A stretch of DNA of 51,247 nt from Perkinsus olseni (lineage: Eukaryota > Perkinsozoa > Perkinsida > Perkinsidae), in contig JABANP010000394.1 in assembly GCA_013115135.1 (NCBI GenBank), positions 1-51,247 of the forward strand. The letters are read 5' to 3'. The notes beneath the pieces were generated by a model. The model saw nothing but the letters and a program-made list of their open reading frames with translations, had not been told where the DNA came from and ran no database searches. How positions within the stretch are numbered: the first letter of the stretch is position 1; every line of letters begins with the position of its first letter. The position numbers and the translations under genes are program-made. This document shows, piece after piece, positions 11,761-21,100 of the stretch.

Positions 11761-14054
11761 ATGGAAGTTCCATATTCAGTTGAGTTAGGCAGTGATGAAC
11801 TCCGTCCCGCTGACGAAGAAGCAGCTACACCGCTAGCCAACGTATGTGACCCTACCGATACCGCGGTCAACACTCACGCTCACTCGCTTGAGGGGGATCC
11901 TGTCTTCCCTCCACCTGCCACAATTGACGGCGGTCCGAGGTCGGCAATTCCTCCAGGCCGTCTCAGATCATTTGGTCTAGTCAGATAACTCGCTCCAGCT
12001 TCCCTTTCAGATTGGCTGTTCACCGATTGATTGATGACATCCTCTCCTCCATCCTTGGAACCGCTCGTGAAGACCGCCACGGGTCCGCCCCTCGCCGAAC
12101 TGATCTCCACAATTCTCTCTCGCCCAAGCCTTGATAAGCACCCTTTGGCTGTCGAGGAAGGAGTTGACACGCCTGAGCAGCTCCTCCAGTGGGCTGAGAA
12201 ATCACCCAAATGCGAAGTGGTAAGCATCCTACTTAGTGATGGCCAGCTGAATTCGAAGGCCCAACCGGTCTCAGGCAACCCTGGCAGTTCCCGGCAAACC
12301 ATATGATCTGGTCCAGGTCACCCCTGTTCTTAAAAGGGCAAATGATGGGTAGGCTTTAGAACCACTCCTTTGTGATCATCAAGAAGAGCACCCTTGTCTC
12401 AGTAACAGTGTGATGCAGGCTAACAAACTCCACATCAGGTCCCGTGGTGATTCCTTCCGCCGAGCACTGATCGCTTCCGGTGTCACTCTAGCTGTGCCTT
12501 CGGATCGCGCTGATAAAGTAGAGGAGAAAAAGCGGAAGGTAAGTGCGGATGCTCCGCGTGGATCATCGTCCGCGTTAAGTGAACAGGGGTTCGTTATCCG
12601 TTCTGAAGAAGGAATCTGAAGTCGTGTGTTGGCCTTCACCCTCGAGTGGTGGAGTTCACTCGCCGTCACACTATTGCTCCATTTAAGGGCGTTTGAGGAT
12701 GATAGAAGTTCCCTTGCTCTTGCGTAGGCTCCAAGCTCGCCAGATGACAGTGACTTTACTCACGAGACCAGGGAGACGCTTCTGTTGATGAATGGTCCGC
12801 CGCTTAACGCTGATGCAAACCCAAGTGAGTACCGCCACGGCCGACAGCCGTCACCCTAGAAAACGCTCTCCTCAGGTATCGGCTTCATGCAAGCCATGGG
12901 TAAGATGGCAAAAAATCTGAAGACACAGCCAATGCGGCTTTACACGAAGGAATGTGCGGAGGGCGAGCCTGTGGCTGTAGGCAATGGTCGCGCTGTTGAC
13001 ACCTCCCGACGATGCACTTCGTTTGGCATCCTCCTCTTTCACTGTAACCGCAAAGCTCTCCGTCGGCTACCCTGAGTCAACATCATCTGTCGACTGAGGG
13101 TACTCAATGCTACTCGTCCCTCCTATTAACTCTGAAGTTGTTTTCTGATGCTCACGCCCCTTCATGATCTACCATTCGGGTGAATCGCATCTGTGAATAG
13201 CCGATTACTTCAGGTCACTTGGTGTGCTCCTCTCGATTCCTGGGTCATCAATTCCGGTGGCTTTTCCCTGTTGGTTAAGGAGGGAGAAGATGAGTATGCT
13301 CCAACACCTAAGAATTCGGCCATTGCCGTCTCTTTTACATGACGTAGCCGATTCAGTTACGCTGATGACAGTAGCCATCACAAAGCAATCGTTGCTGCAT
13401 CTGCCTGGTTCGAGCTGCTGTCCGGGAAGGATATTGTTTTGGTGAGTCGTTCGAGCCGTTGCGGGTGCTCCTAGCGTACCAGTGCTCTAGAATCTACTAG
13501 TCTAGTGATATGCAGAAAAACTAATTGTGGATGCTTCTCGGTGGAGCTTTTTACTCTTGCCAAACGCTCGGAGTTGGAACGAGCACACGCACCTGGTACC
13601 TCAAGCATGATTGCCGTGGTCGGAGAGTTCTACGTGAATTTGTCTATTCGCGGTAGAACACACCGACTGATAATTAGTTACTGGTCTGTCTGTGCGAAAT
13701 CATGATCTATGCACTTTTTCCTCAGCTGATGCGAGTCCTGGATAGATTTACGCTCTTTGGGACCTTTCGTGGGAAGGACGGACGAAGAGAGCCACTTCTG
13801 GAGAATGCTCAGTTTGGGTTCACATGGTGAGATGCCAGGAATCTCGGGACTCCGATACCCATGCTCAACAGGTGCGGTTTTACTGTCAAGACCGTTGGCG
13901 CGGCGAGTCCATGCGTTCATCCTGAAGAAGCCGCCAGCTTGCTCCAAGCCTGTGGCCTTGCTCAGGACGATGAGGTTGGTACGGGCTTGGCTGGTCGTAG
14001 CGCAGCTCTGATCGTGAAATATTTCGTTCGATATGATGTCTGTGGCCGGGTAGA
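11761..14054 (+). CDS. Array gene, unit 4: upstream short exons
   Basis: Same exon series, beginning at ATG 11761 (MEVPYSVELGSDEL). It is the most divergent unit in this part. Its first long intron after EKSPKCEV is 9 nt shorter than in units 1–3. It has GTAAGT in place of GTGAGT after KKRK, and GTATGC in place of GTAGGC after the VTWCAP exon; both changes keep a usable 5' splice site. The AG used before the exon AEKLIVD in the other units is changed (GATAG to GATAT near 13511), and the AG before the exon following EGEPVA is also altered near 13053. Splicing may therefore differ here. Synonymous third-position changes show that most exons are still under coding constraint or only recently duplicated. 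Confidence 0.5.
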
Positions 14055-14110
14055 ACGACTGCGCTAACGAGTGATCGCTGAGACCACTCGCGGGAAAATG
14101 TTTTTGGCAG

Positions 14111-17100
14111 GGCCGTGGTCTACGCGTGAAGGATGTCGGCAGCGGCAGGGTCCTCCCAGACGCACTTCGAGAAGTCCATTTCTGTGGTATCCCGGAGTCC
14201 GCAGCTGACGGGGATCTCCTCAAGTGCGAGTATGCCCGCACGGCCTTATACCTTTGCGGCGGCCAGGATTATCGGCAAGTCCTGTTGGCGGACTTCTCGG
14301 AGACTGCGAAGTTCCGCCTGCTCGATACGATGCGTCATGAGCTGTCCTCGCTGGCTGGGCGAGCCAAGAACGCTGAGGCTGGGGTGAAGGGCTTCCAGCG
14401 ACGGTGCGAGAGGATCCTCAACGACAGGCTGGGGGGTAGCTATGCGTTCCAGGCTTACGTCACTCTGTTTGCGACGATCGGGCACGTCGCTCAAGCTGAG
14501 GGGAAGTGGAATAGTGACAGGGTGCGGGAGGATTTTTGTGATTTTGCAAGGGAAGCGGTCAAACATGGTGATGAGACCCCAAAGAAGCAGAGCTTGGTTG
14601 TCCTGATCCACGCCCCTCCTGGAGTAGTTCCTAGTAGCCTGCTCACGAGAGCTACGGAGGTCACCTCCATGGAAATGATTGTGGAGATGGTTCGGCGTGG
14701 GGGTAGGCATGTTGCACGCATGCGGGACATATCCGTCATGAAGTGGAGGCAGAAGCCGATGAGTGAAGTTAAAGTGGTCAGTGTTGGTTGGGACGGCAGC
14801 GTCGACGATGTTATCATGAGATCCTTCGAGACGGCCGGTCGGATGAACCTCTGTGGTGCTGATGTGAAGTTCTTCGAGATGGGCCCGGAGGATCAGGTGG
14901 AGGAGATAACACGCTGTTATGAAGAGGCGAGGGAGCATCGCGGAGAGGGGTGGAGTTTGACGGCCTCGACGGTCGAGGACCTGCCTACAATGATCGAGGA
15001 GTTGGCAAGCAGCCGAGAGCGTCGCATCGTCATTGTGGACGCCCCGCCTGGGTACGTTCCACGCGAGCTCATTACGGATGACGTTGCCGCGAGTGTGGAA
15101 ACCCTCGAGAAGATCGGAAAAAATGCCGGAAGGCACGTCCTCTACGCGCCCGGGTGGAGTGGAGGAGCCCCGGTCAGTGGGGTTGTGAGAGTAGGCTGGA
15201 ACGGGCAGGTCGGTGATATCCTCAAGCAAGCAGTGAAGCGGACTAAGTGGAACAAATCTCATAAGTTGCTGTTCAAGGGAGAGCGCCGTTTTGCCTCAGC
15301 AAAGCTCGATGAACAGACCAGGCTTATTGATGCATGGTTGGCCCAACAGAGCCAGAACATCCCCGATGCGTTGTCCGTCGAGACGGTCTCGGACAGACGT
15401 GAGCTGAGGATGGCAGTAGGCCGCCTGCTACGTCAGGAGCTGGGTAAGGCCGCTGGAGAGAAGGCCAAAACTGGGTTCTCTGAGGGCCATGCTGAAGCCG
15501 TCGGGCTGGAGCATTCTGAGACGGATCCAAGAATCCGAGAGAAGCACGATTCTGAAGAGGAGGAGTCGAAAACTTCGGCTGTTCCTACGGCGTTGAGCTC
15601 AGCCAGTCGGGCTCAATCGTTCGACCCCTTGAATGCAGCACCGATCGTCGAGGCTGAGGTCGTTCCTGAGGGTACACAGGAAACCATGATGAGCGTAGCG
15701 GAAGAGACCACTGATGGTGATGTCGTGGTGCCCGGTTCCACGCCCTCTGCCCATCTTCCGGCTTCTCCTGGATGTATTGTAGGGAGGCCCCGGAGAAGCG
15801 GCGGATCACTGGAGGTCGCTGATGTCCACGTCGATGCATCGAACGATGTTCCCATGGGTATTGTATTGGACGATACCACTGCCAATGATGCTCCCTCGGC
15901 GTCGGTGAAGCCCGATGAGCAGGTGAACCCACCTTCAGAGAAGTGCGTCGCCCCCGCCGACACTCTTACCGAGGGCGAAACGAACTGTTTATCAAGAGTC
16001 GAGGAGACGAAAAGCAGGAGGGGCATGGTTGTGATCATCCACGCACCTCCAGGAGTGGTACCGAGAGATCTCCTGACGGAAGACGGGGTTCCTGGGGAGA
16101 GGCAAATCCAGAAGCTGTTGGACGACCGTGGCGATTGTGTTGTGCACGCGTGCACGGTGGGCTTCCTATTCCGATTCAAGTTCCCTCACGAGCGAGTGGC
16201 TGTCATTAAGTACGGCTGGGAAGGGGCTATCCAGGACGTCATCACTCGGACACTGGCTCATGCTGGTGATGATAATAAGTCGACGCAGGACGAAAGATTC
16301 TTCGCGTCTGATATGAGCGAACAAGGAGGGCTGTTCGCGAGGTGGTATAAACAAGCGTCGAAGAAACCACCGAGAGGAGTGTATACGGCGAGCCCCGCCT
16401 CAGAGAAGGCTCTGCTTGATGCTGTACACAGGATGCTTGGCGACACGCCGAGGGCGTCCAGAACCGTCCTCCTCGTCCTCCCGCTCGGGCTGCCAGGCTC
16501 CGGGGCGAGCCAACTTCTCCGGACTATGTTCGACAAGGTCAAGGTGAAGAGGGTAAAGCTACTGCAAGGGAAGAGCCGCGTGGAGGCCGACGGCTTCCCC
16601 GACGCCGTCGTGAGTAATGCCGCTCTGATCAACGCCAGGGACTTTGCTAAGAAGGGCGCTATGGACAGCACAGCCTTGGGGGCTGCCTTGAGGAGGGCCA
16701 GCGGTGACTTCGTCGAGCGCAACGTGAGGAGATCAAAGCAGGCGTCGACACATGTCGTCTTTCTCGATTTGAACCACACCAACACTCACAGCGTCAAGAC
16801 ATCAGCCAAGAACTTTATGATCAATGGTGTTGATGTGAAAGTCTTGGCCTTGTTCATGGCAGAGGTCCCGGGCACGACAGAGTTGGCGAGCTGGCAGTAC
16901 CCGTGGAGCCCTCAGGGGATACTCTCCTGCTTGAAAAGGAAGATCGATTCCCACGGTGACTCTGAAGGTTTCGACTCCCGAATGACTGAGCACTTCTTCG
17001 AGCTTTGCAAACGGTTTGAGAAGTACAAATGCCCGCAGACCAGCAGACTGATCAGAGAGGTCAAGCGGGTGCCGATAGTTCAGCCTGTTGCAGCCGTGAA

Positions 17101-17290
17101 TGGTGAGGATGCTCTTCGTGGATTGGAAAAACTCCTCAACGTCAGAGGGACTTTTTCGGAAGATGACGTACAGCAGGCCAACGACCTCGCTGGTATGATC
17201 GAGTCCCCGGCAGACTCGGAGAGGTCCAATTTGGATTCGATATCCGATGAGATTCTGAGCAGAATCACTGCTATTGCTTCGGAGTCTTAG
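14111..17290 (+). CDS. Array gene, unit 4: intact 3.18-kb exon
   Basis: Open over its full length, the same length as unit 2 (1059 codons plus stop), entered after TTTTTGGCAG at 14110. Compared with unit 2 the first half carries conservative changes such as KIGRSSGRH to KIGKNAGRH. The linker (about residues 440–635) is the most variable region. The three APPG modules, the GLPGSGASQL loop and the C-terminal helical region are conserved. An antisense open frame of 338 codons (15262–14246) overlaps it and also appears, broken or shortened, in the other units; it is best read as a codon-bias shadow. The next unit starts 71 bp after the stop. Confidence 0.8.
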   Translation, partial: GRGLRVKDVGSGRVLPDALREVHFCGIPESAADGDLLKCEYARTALYLCGGQDYRQVLLADFSETAKFRLLDTMRHELSSLAGRAKNAEAGVKGFQRRCERILNDRLGGSYAFQAYVTLFATIGHVAQAEGKWNSDRVREDFCDFAREAVKHGDETPKKQSLVVLIHAPPGVVPSSLLTRATEVTSMEMIVEMVRRGGRHVARMRDISVMKWRQKPMSEVKVVSVGWDGSVDDVIMRSFETAGRMNLCGADVKFFEMGPEDQVEEITRCYEEAREHRGEGWSLTASTVEDLPTMIEELASSRERRIVIVDAPPGYVPRELITDDVAASVETLEKIGKNAGRHVLYAPGWSGGAPVSGVVRVGWNGQVGDILKQAVKRTKWNKSHKLLFKGERRFASAKLDEQTRLIDAWLAQQSQNIPDALSVETVSDRRELRMAVGRLLRQELGKAAGEKAKTGFSEGHAEAVGLEHSETDPRIREKHDSEEEESKTSAVPTALSSASRAQSFDPLNAAPIVEAEVVPEGTQETMMSVAEETTDGDVVVPGSTPSAHLPASPGCIVGRPRRSGGSLEVADVHVDASNDVPMGIVLDDTTANDAPSASVKPDEQVNPPSEKCVAPADTLTEGETNCLSRVEETKSRRGMVVIIHAPPGVVPRDLLTEDGVPGERQIQKLLDDRGDCVVHACTVGFLFRFKFPHERVAVIKYGWEGAIQDVITRTLAHAGDDNKSTQDERFFASDMSEQGGLFARWYKQASKKPPRGVYTASPASEKALLDAVHRMLGDTPRASRTVLLVLPLGLPGSGASQLLRTMFDKVKVKRVKLLQGKSRVEADGFPDAVVSNAALINARDFAKKGAMDSTALGAALRRASGDFVERNVRRSKQASTHVVFLDLNHTNTHSVKTSAKNFMINGVDVKVLALFMAEVPGTTELASWQYPWSPQGILSCLKRKIDSHGDSEGFDSRMTEHFFELCKRFEKYKCPQTSRLIREVKRVPIVQPVAAVNGEDALRGLEKLLNVRGTFSEDDVQQANDLAGMIESPADSERSNLDSISDEILSRITAIASES

Positions 17291-17361
17291 ACTTCAATAC
17301 GTAATTACTCCTGGTCTCAAACTGAGCCGTTCCTTTCTCTCATCCTAACGGATTTTCTGCT

Positions 17362-17414
17362 ATGAACGTTCCATACTCGGTTGAGTTCGGTAGTGATGAA
17401 CTTCGATCCGCTGA
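17362..17414 (+). pseudogene. Truncated first exon of a further array unit
   Basis: ATG and about 17 codons match the first exon of the other units (MNVPYSVEFGSDEL). After CGCTGAC the sequence stops matching. It marks the right breakpoint of the array and cannot encode the whole protein. Confidence 0.8.
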
Positions 17415-17912
17415 CTATCAACCTGCTCGTCGGCGAGAATCTTGCCGCGGGATGTTAGAGTAATCGCGCGCTGAGTTTCAAGTGTAGAAGACGAGTGGTG
17501 AACGTTTGTTTGTGAGTCCAGGTCTTAGCACCACATGCACAGAATCAAATACCTCAGACCCAACCTTTTGAGCAGCAGAGGCAGAAATGACCAACGTTAG
17601 GAGCATACTCAAAAATCTACATGATTATCTATAGAGAGGAGCCCGCAACAGCGGCGAGGATGCGTTGAGATCACAAAAGAAAGAAAAAGATATGAGAGCG
17701 TATCAACAGTCAGCCGCAACAACAGCTTGTACCAGCGGCTATTAGGTGAGTTCAACTTCGTCGTGTTCCACACCCCGCCATGGATGAAGTAAGTGGTACT
17801 CAACGCTCAGCTTTGAAGATTGGGCATACTGCGATTACCATGCACAGATTCAAACACGGACATCATGATAGATAAACAACAAAATCAACTTTCATATGGC
17901 AACAAACGTGAT
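17415..17912. other. About 500 bp without a recognised gene
   Basis: Unique sequence between the array breakpoint and the 3' end of a minus-strand gene. Only short shadow frames are seen, with no splice-linked series and no RNA gene. Confidence 0.5.
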
Positions 17913-18985
17913 CTAGAATGGGAACCCGGGATAGAAGGTTCTTTCCATGTCTTCCTGCATTTCCCTCATTTCTTCTTCCATTTCCTCTCTCTCCGCTTCG
18001 GATAGCTCTCTTGTGTATTGGGCGGTTCCGCCCGGCCGCATTCGGATCCCACCCGGCCCCACTTGGATCCCACCCGGCCCCATTTGGATGCCACCCGGCC
18101 CCACTTGGATCCCACCCGGCCCCATTTGGATGCCACCCGGCCCCACTTGGATCCCACTTCCTCCGTCAATGCTGATATGTACCTACGGAAGCATCATCAT
18201 GAGAGGATTTCATTAAGAGCGAGAGTTGAAGGCGCAAGTGGCCATGGGCATGCGAAAGCGGCGACGATGAAGACTGCTAGCGCGCGTCGGCCAGTTGAGA
18301 GCGCTGGATCAAGGCTTACTCCTTCTCCTCCGCTGTGAGACACAAAGACGTTATTGGGCGCTGTCCCCCCGATGAAGCTGCCCCTTTCAGTGTTCTCTGC
18401 TCTTTCTCCCTCCCTCTGTGCTCCTGCTCCCTCTCTTTCTTCCTCCCTCCTCATTCTTTCTCCTTCCTCGCGTCTCCTTCTCCACTCTTCTTATCTCCTT
18501 CTCCACTCTTCTTCTCTCCTTCTCCACTCTTCTCTCCTTTTCCACTCTTCTTCTCTCCTCCTCCACTCTTCCTCTCTCTGCCTACTTTCTTCTTCTCTCT
18601 CCTCTCTTTCTTCATCTGTTTCCTCCCTCATCTCCACTAGCTCATATCCCGGCATATTTACATCGTATGGACCTTCCACCACCATGCGGACACGATCCTA
18701 CGAAATCACATGATGAGTCGTCATAAGTTGGAAACACAGGTAACGATGAACACGCAATCTAGGTTCCTGCTCGCATCTATCCGCGACTAATGTTACGGTA
18801 ACTCACGGTAGCGCTGCTACCATAGTATTATGTATAGCAGCGAAAGTGTAATAAGACCTTACTTCTCCTTTTTGGTAGACTAGGACAAGCGGTTTATCGT
18901 TGGTCACCCCCCTCATGGATTTCCTCAACGACTCGGCAATATCCACTACTAATACGAGAACCACGAGGACAGAAAGGAGGGACAT
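17913..18985 (-). CDS. Putative secreted Glu/Arg-rich protein with GPGGIQ repeats
   Basis: Read on the minus strand. ATG at 18985 opens MSLLSVLVVLVLVVDIAES, a clear signal peptide or anchor. The exon ends at the strong 5' site GTAAGG after QKGE. A short exon (SRIDASRNLDC) and then DRVRMVVEGPYDVNMPGYE follow in phase, leading into a long Glu/Arg coiled-coil-like tract to about 18491, encoded by a polypyrimidine repeat. Further exons are unclear until 18174–17913, where the heptad GPGGIQ(M/V) repeats several times and is followed by RELSEAEREEMEEEMREM and the end FYPGFPF. The stop is at 17915–17913. Exon joins in 18180–18490 are not settled. Function unknown; the design (signal peptide, charged coil, short Gly/Pro repeats) suggests an exported structural protein. 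Confidence 0.5.
18044..18158. repeat. 21-nt minisatellite
   Basis: About 5.5 copies of a 21-base unit alternating GGATCCCACCCGGCCCCACTT with variants (CATTT for CACTT, GATGCC for GATCCC). Length 21 keeps a 7-codon frame on the minus strand, encoding GPGGIQM/GPGGIQV. It is likely to vary in copy number. Confidence 0.9.
18475..18625. repeat. Polypyrimidine tandem repeat
   Basis: Imperfect repeats of about 21–24 bases built from CTCCTTCTCCACTCTTCTT. On the minus strand they encode repeated RREEEW units of the Glu/Arg-rich protein. One repeat carries an in-frame TAA on that strand near 18493, which needs splicing, or is a real truncation. Confidence 0.85.
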
Positions 18986-19113
18986 GACCCGAAAAATATG
19001 AAGCGGAATATGATAGCGGATCCTCAGCAGAAGCTCAACTGAGGAAAATCAGTGTCTATACGTGCAAGTCTCCCCGGAAATGATTTGCGAGCGGGTGTGT
19101 GAGCGCGACATAG

Positions 19114-19608
19114 AGTAGCACAACAAGAACGGAACAGGAGCTCTTGCTGAGGCACGCTGCCAACCTACTGGACTTCAGACGCGATGAGTTTTCTCGATGC
19201 CAGCCAGTAGAATATGAAGGAAGAGCTCCACGTGACTCTGTCGTTTTGGGGTGTCGGGAGCCCGATGGTGAGAGGAGAAAGCAGATTGTGCAGGCTATTG
19301 CCATGGGGGAGCATATGATGGCTACGGTCTCGCCGAAGAGGCTTTTAGTCGTGCCAGGGAGGCTGGTCTGTGCCGAGGTTGAAGTCGATGGTCCCGGGTT
19401 CCTCGATGACTTGCAGCCTCAGCCCCATCTTCACATCACCATGACCCTGGACAACGGCTGCCCTGCCAAGCTTGCTGGTAGGTTTCTCATGGGTTTCAAG
19501 GAACAATGGGAAGTGATTGAAGGGACGAGGCTGAGTGACATTGAGGCGCTTGACTTTTCTGATAACGTTCGACTGAGCGACTGCAGAGTGAAGAGTTACT
19601 TCAGATAA
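19114..19608 (+). CDS. Exon with a 2H-like HITM motif
   Basis: The frame is open from 19114 (after a TAG at 19111) to TAA at 19606–19608, about 164 codons. No ATG lies near its beginning, so it is probably a 3' exon; the first in-frame ATG is in IAMGEHMMATVSP. The text reads like real protein: RLLVVPGRLVCAEVEVDG, then PHLHITMTLDNGCPAKLAG. HITM fits the first H-h-T/S-h motif of 2H phosphoesterases, the superfamily of the cyclic-phosphodiesterase domain of tRNA ligases. A second such motif is not evident, so the assignment is weak. The next gene candidate starts 50 bp downstream on the same strand. Upstream exons were not found. Confidence 0.45.
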   Translation, partial: SSTTRTEQELLLRHAANLLDFRRDEFSRCQPVEYEGRAPRDSVVLGCREPDGERRKQIVQAIAMGEHMMATVSPKRLLVVPGRLVCAEVEVDGPGFLDDLQPQPHLHITMTLDNGCPAKLAGRFLMGFKEQWEVIEGTRLSDIEALDFSDNVRLSDCRVKSYFR

Positions 19609-19658
19609 GTCGCCCAGATTGAATATTGTTAATCTCTTATCGACATCGACTTTTCACA

Positions 19659-19847
19659 ATGAAGCGCCAGAAGGTGCTCTTTTCGCTCGGGTTGGCAGTA
19701 CCAATGCTTCTCAGCGTTTCCGTTCGACGGCGCCACGGTCTGAGTAAGAATGTGACACAGACAGGCGAAGTGATAACTCATGTATGGATTGTTGATACAA
19801 TGGAACTACGCGGTGCTCCTTTTCCCAACCTTTCCCCACTTATCTAG
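19659..19847 (+). CDS. Putative signal-peptide exon, unknown protein
   Basis: ATG at 19659 follows a pyrimidine-rich leader. The start MKRQKVLFSLGLAVPMLLS has a basic n-region and a hydrophobic core like a signal peptide. A good 5' splice site (GA then GTAAGAA) lies at 19744, so the coding exon may end there; the unspliced frame runs to TAG at 19845–19847. I could not find a convincing next exon; the frame at 19890–20135 is one candidate. Function unknown. Confidence 0.3.
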   Translation: MKRQKVLFSLGLAVPMLLSVSVRRRHGLSKNVTQTGEVITHVWIVDTMELRGAPFPNLSPLI

Positions 19848-20210
19848 CTTTCGGCTAGTTTTTATGTTTTTTGATCGGAGGGATTCAATTTGGTCATCTC
19901 AACTCGATTTGGCTCATCTCAACTCAAGGCTCGAGTTGTTCAACAAGGGTTTCCATTGACGCTGTCTACGATCTGTTCGTGTCGTGAAACAATGGGTGAA
20001 TGCTCTACGAGTGGGTGGCGGGGGTCCACAGAGGCTAGAGGAGAAAGTGACGCGATGGAGGTCATCCTTCACGGAAGGACATGCTGGGTTGAAGCCCCAA
20101 TGATTCAGGCCATCGTTTTTCGGGCCGTGTTATGACGTTATTCTGCAGGCGTCATCCGTCTCCGGCAGGACAGGGGGCACCGAGCACTGCGAAGGTTTGG
20201 TTAGAACTCG

Positions 20211-20408
20211 TTAAAAGCGGACGACCCTCGAAGCTGGACAGCGAGAATGTCTGCGTCCTGCCGTAATCCGATCAACGTCATCGAAGCAACCCTTGTGAAG
20301 CTGGAATATACAGTCTGTCGCGGTGGGACAGTCCCACCAAAAGCTCTCCAGTCGGATAATTGCTAATATACCCGAATTGTCATCCGCAAACTCTTCTTGT
20401 GCGGACAT
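20211..20408 (-). CDS. Small hypothetical protein (minus strand)
   Basis: An ATG-initiated frame of 65 codons on the minus strand. It is hydrophilic with a Trp/Cys-rich centre (ESFWWDCPTATDC). No signal peptide or known motif. Neighbouring frames are weaker. It could also be an exon or a chance frame. Confidence 0.25.
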   Translation of the reverse strand: MSAQEEFADDNSGILAIIRLESFWWDCPTATDCIFQLHKGCFDDVDRITAGRRHSRCPASRVVRF

Positions 20409-21100
20409 TGTCCGTGGGACAGACTTTGCCCGAAAACAAGGAGGTAAGGCAGCCCACTCATCTTATAATCGTCATAGTTGGGCCTACCTCAGGTTCACGA
20501 CCGATGTAGACCTTCGAATACTATGCGAAAGCACAAAGCACAAAACCACCTGCCACGTTTTTGGGCGAGCGAGATTTTAACTGCGCATTGCGACCTCACT
20601 TCGCGTTGTTGCCGATTTTCTGTCGTGAATATTTCCGCCCAGTCGTCATAAAACGGACTTTCAGGGAATGAAGAGATGTTTCGCTGGACTATGATGAAAT
20701 AACGCAAGAATAGAGCCACTTACCGTGGGGCCACGAAATCACTGGACCTTGTTGGAGTTGTAAATAGGGATAGTGAATCCGGACTCGGCCTGGTCTATTT
20801 CCCTGACGGCGCACCGTGTCCTCTGGAGGAGCATATCTATCGACTATAGCGATTAAGGGTAGCACACAAGCCTGTCCGGCTGATCGGACTGAGTTCAGTC
20901 CGGGCGTCGAGGATCGACGGAGAGTATCGAATGTACTTTCTGTATCCACTACGATTGGCAGACTGTCGGCGCTCTCGTACCGGACTGGCCCGACCGGGGA
21001 CGGGGCCATTAGTAGTCGTGCTGTCGCTCAAGGCGACTCTTGGTCGCCACTTTTGGCTGCATGAGAGGGAGGACGACGAGTCAGCGTTTCTGTCCGATGA

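Larger units (their letters stand above)
1..17414 (+). repeat. 5.6-kb head-to-tail tandem array (≥4 units)
   Basis: Units start at ATG codons at 535, 6150, 11761 and 17362, giving periods of 5615, 5611 and 5601 bp. Window start to 534 is the 3' end of a further unit, so the array runs on to the left. Units differ by scattered substitutions and small indels. In exons many differences fall at third codon positions. Only about 80 bp separate one unit's stop codon from the next unit's first ATG, so the unit is almost all gene. The right edge is abrupt: homology stops at about 17414, inside the first exon of the next unit. No LTR, reverse transcriptase, transposase or terminal inverted repeat was seen, so this looks like tandem gene amplification rather than a mobile element. 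Confidence 0.95.

Noticed and set aside
14246..15262. 338-codon antisense open frame over the large exon (similar ones at 3034–3726 and 8849–9652)
   Set aside because: It mirrors the coding strand of a conserved exon, breaks in other units and has His/Thr/Pro-rich text typical of reverse shadows.
1..17414. Array units as LTR or LINE retrotransposons
   Set aside because: No reverse transcriptase, integrase, terminal repeats or poly(A) tails; units contain spliced-type introns.
18335..18726. Plus-strand Ser/Leu/Phe-rich frames over the polypyrimidine tract
   Set aside because: Three overlapping frames are open simply because of the pyrimidine repeat; the minus strand gives the coherent protein.
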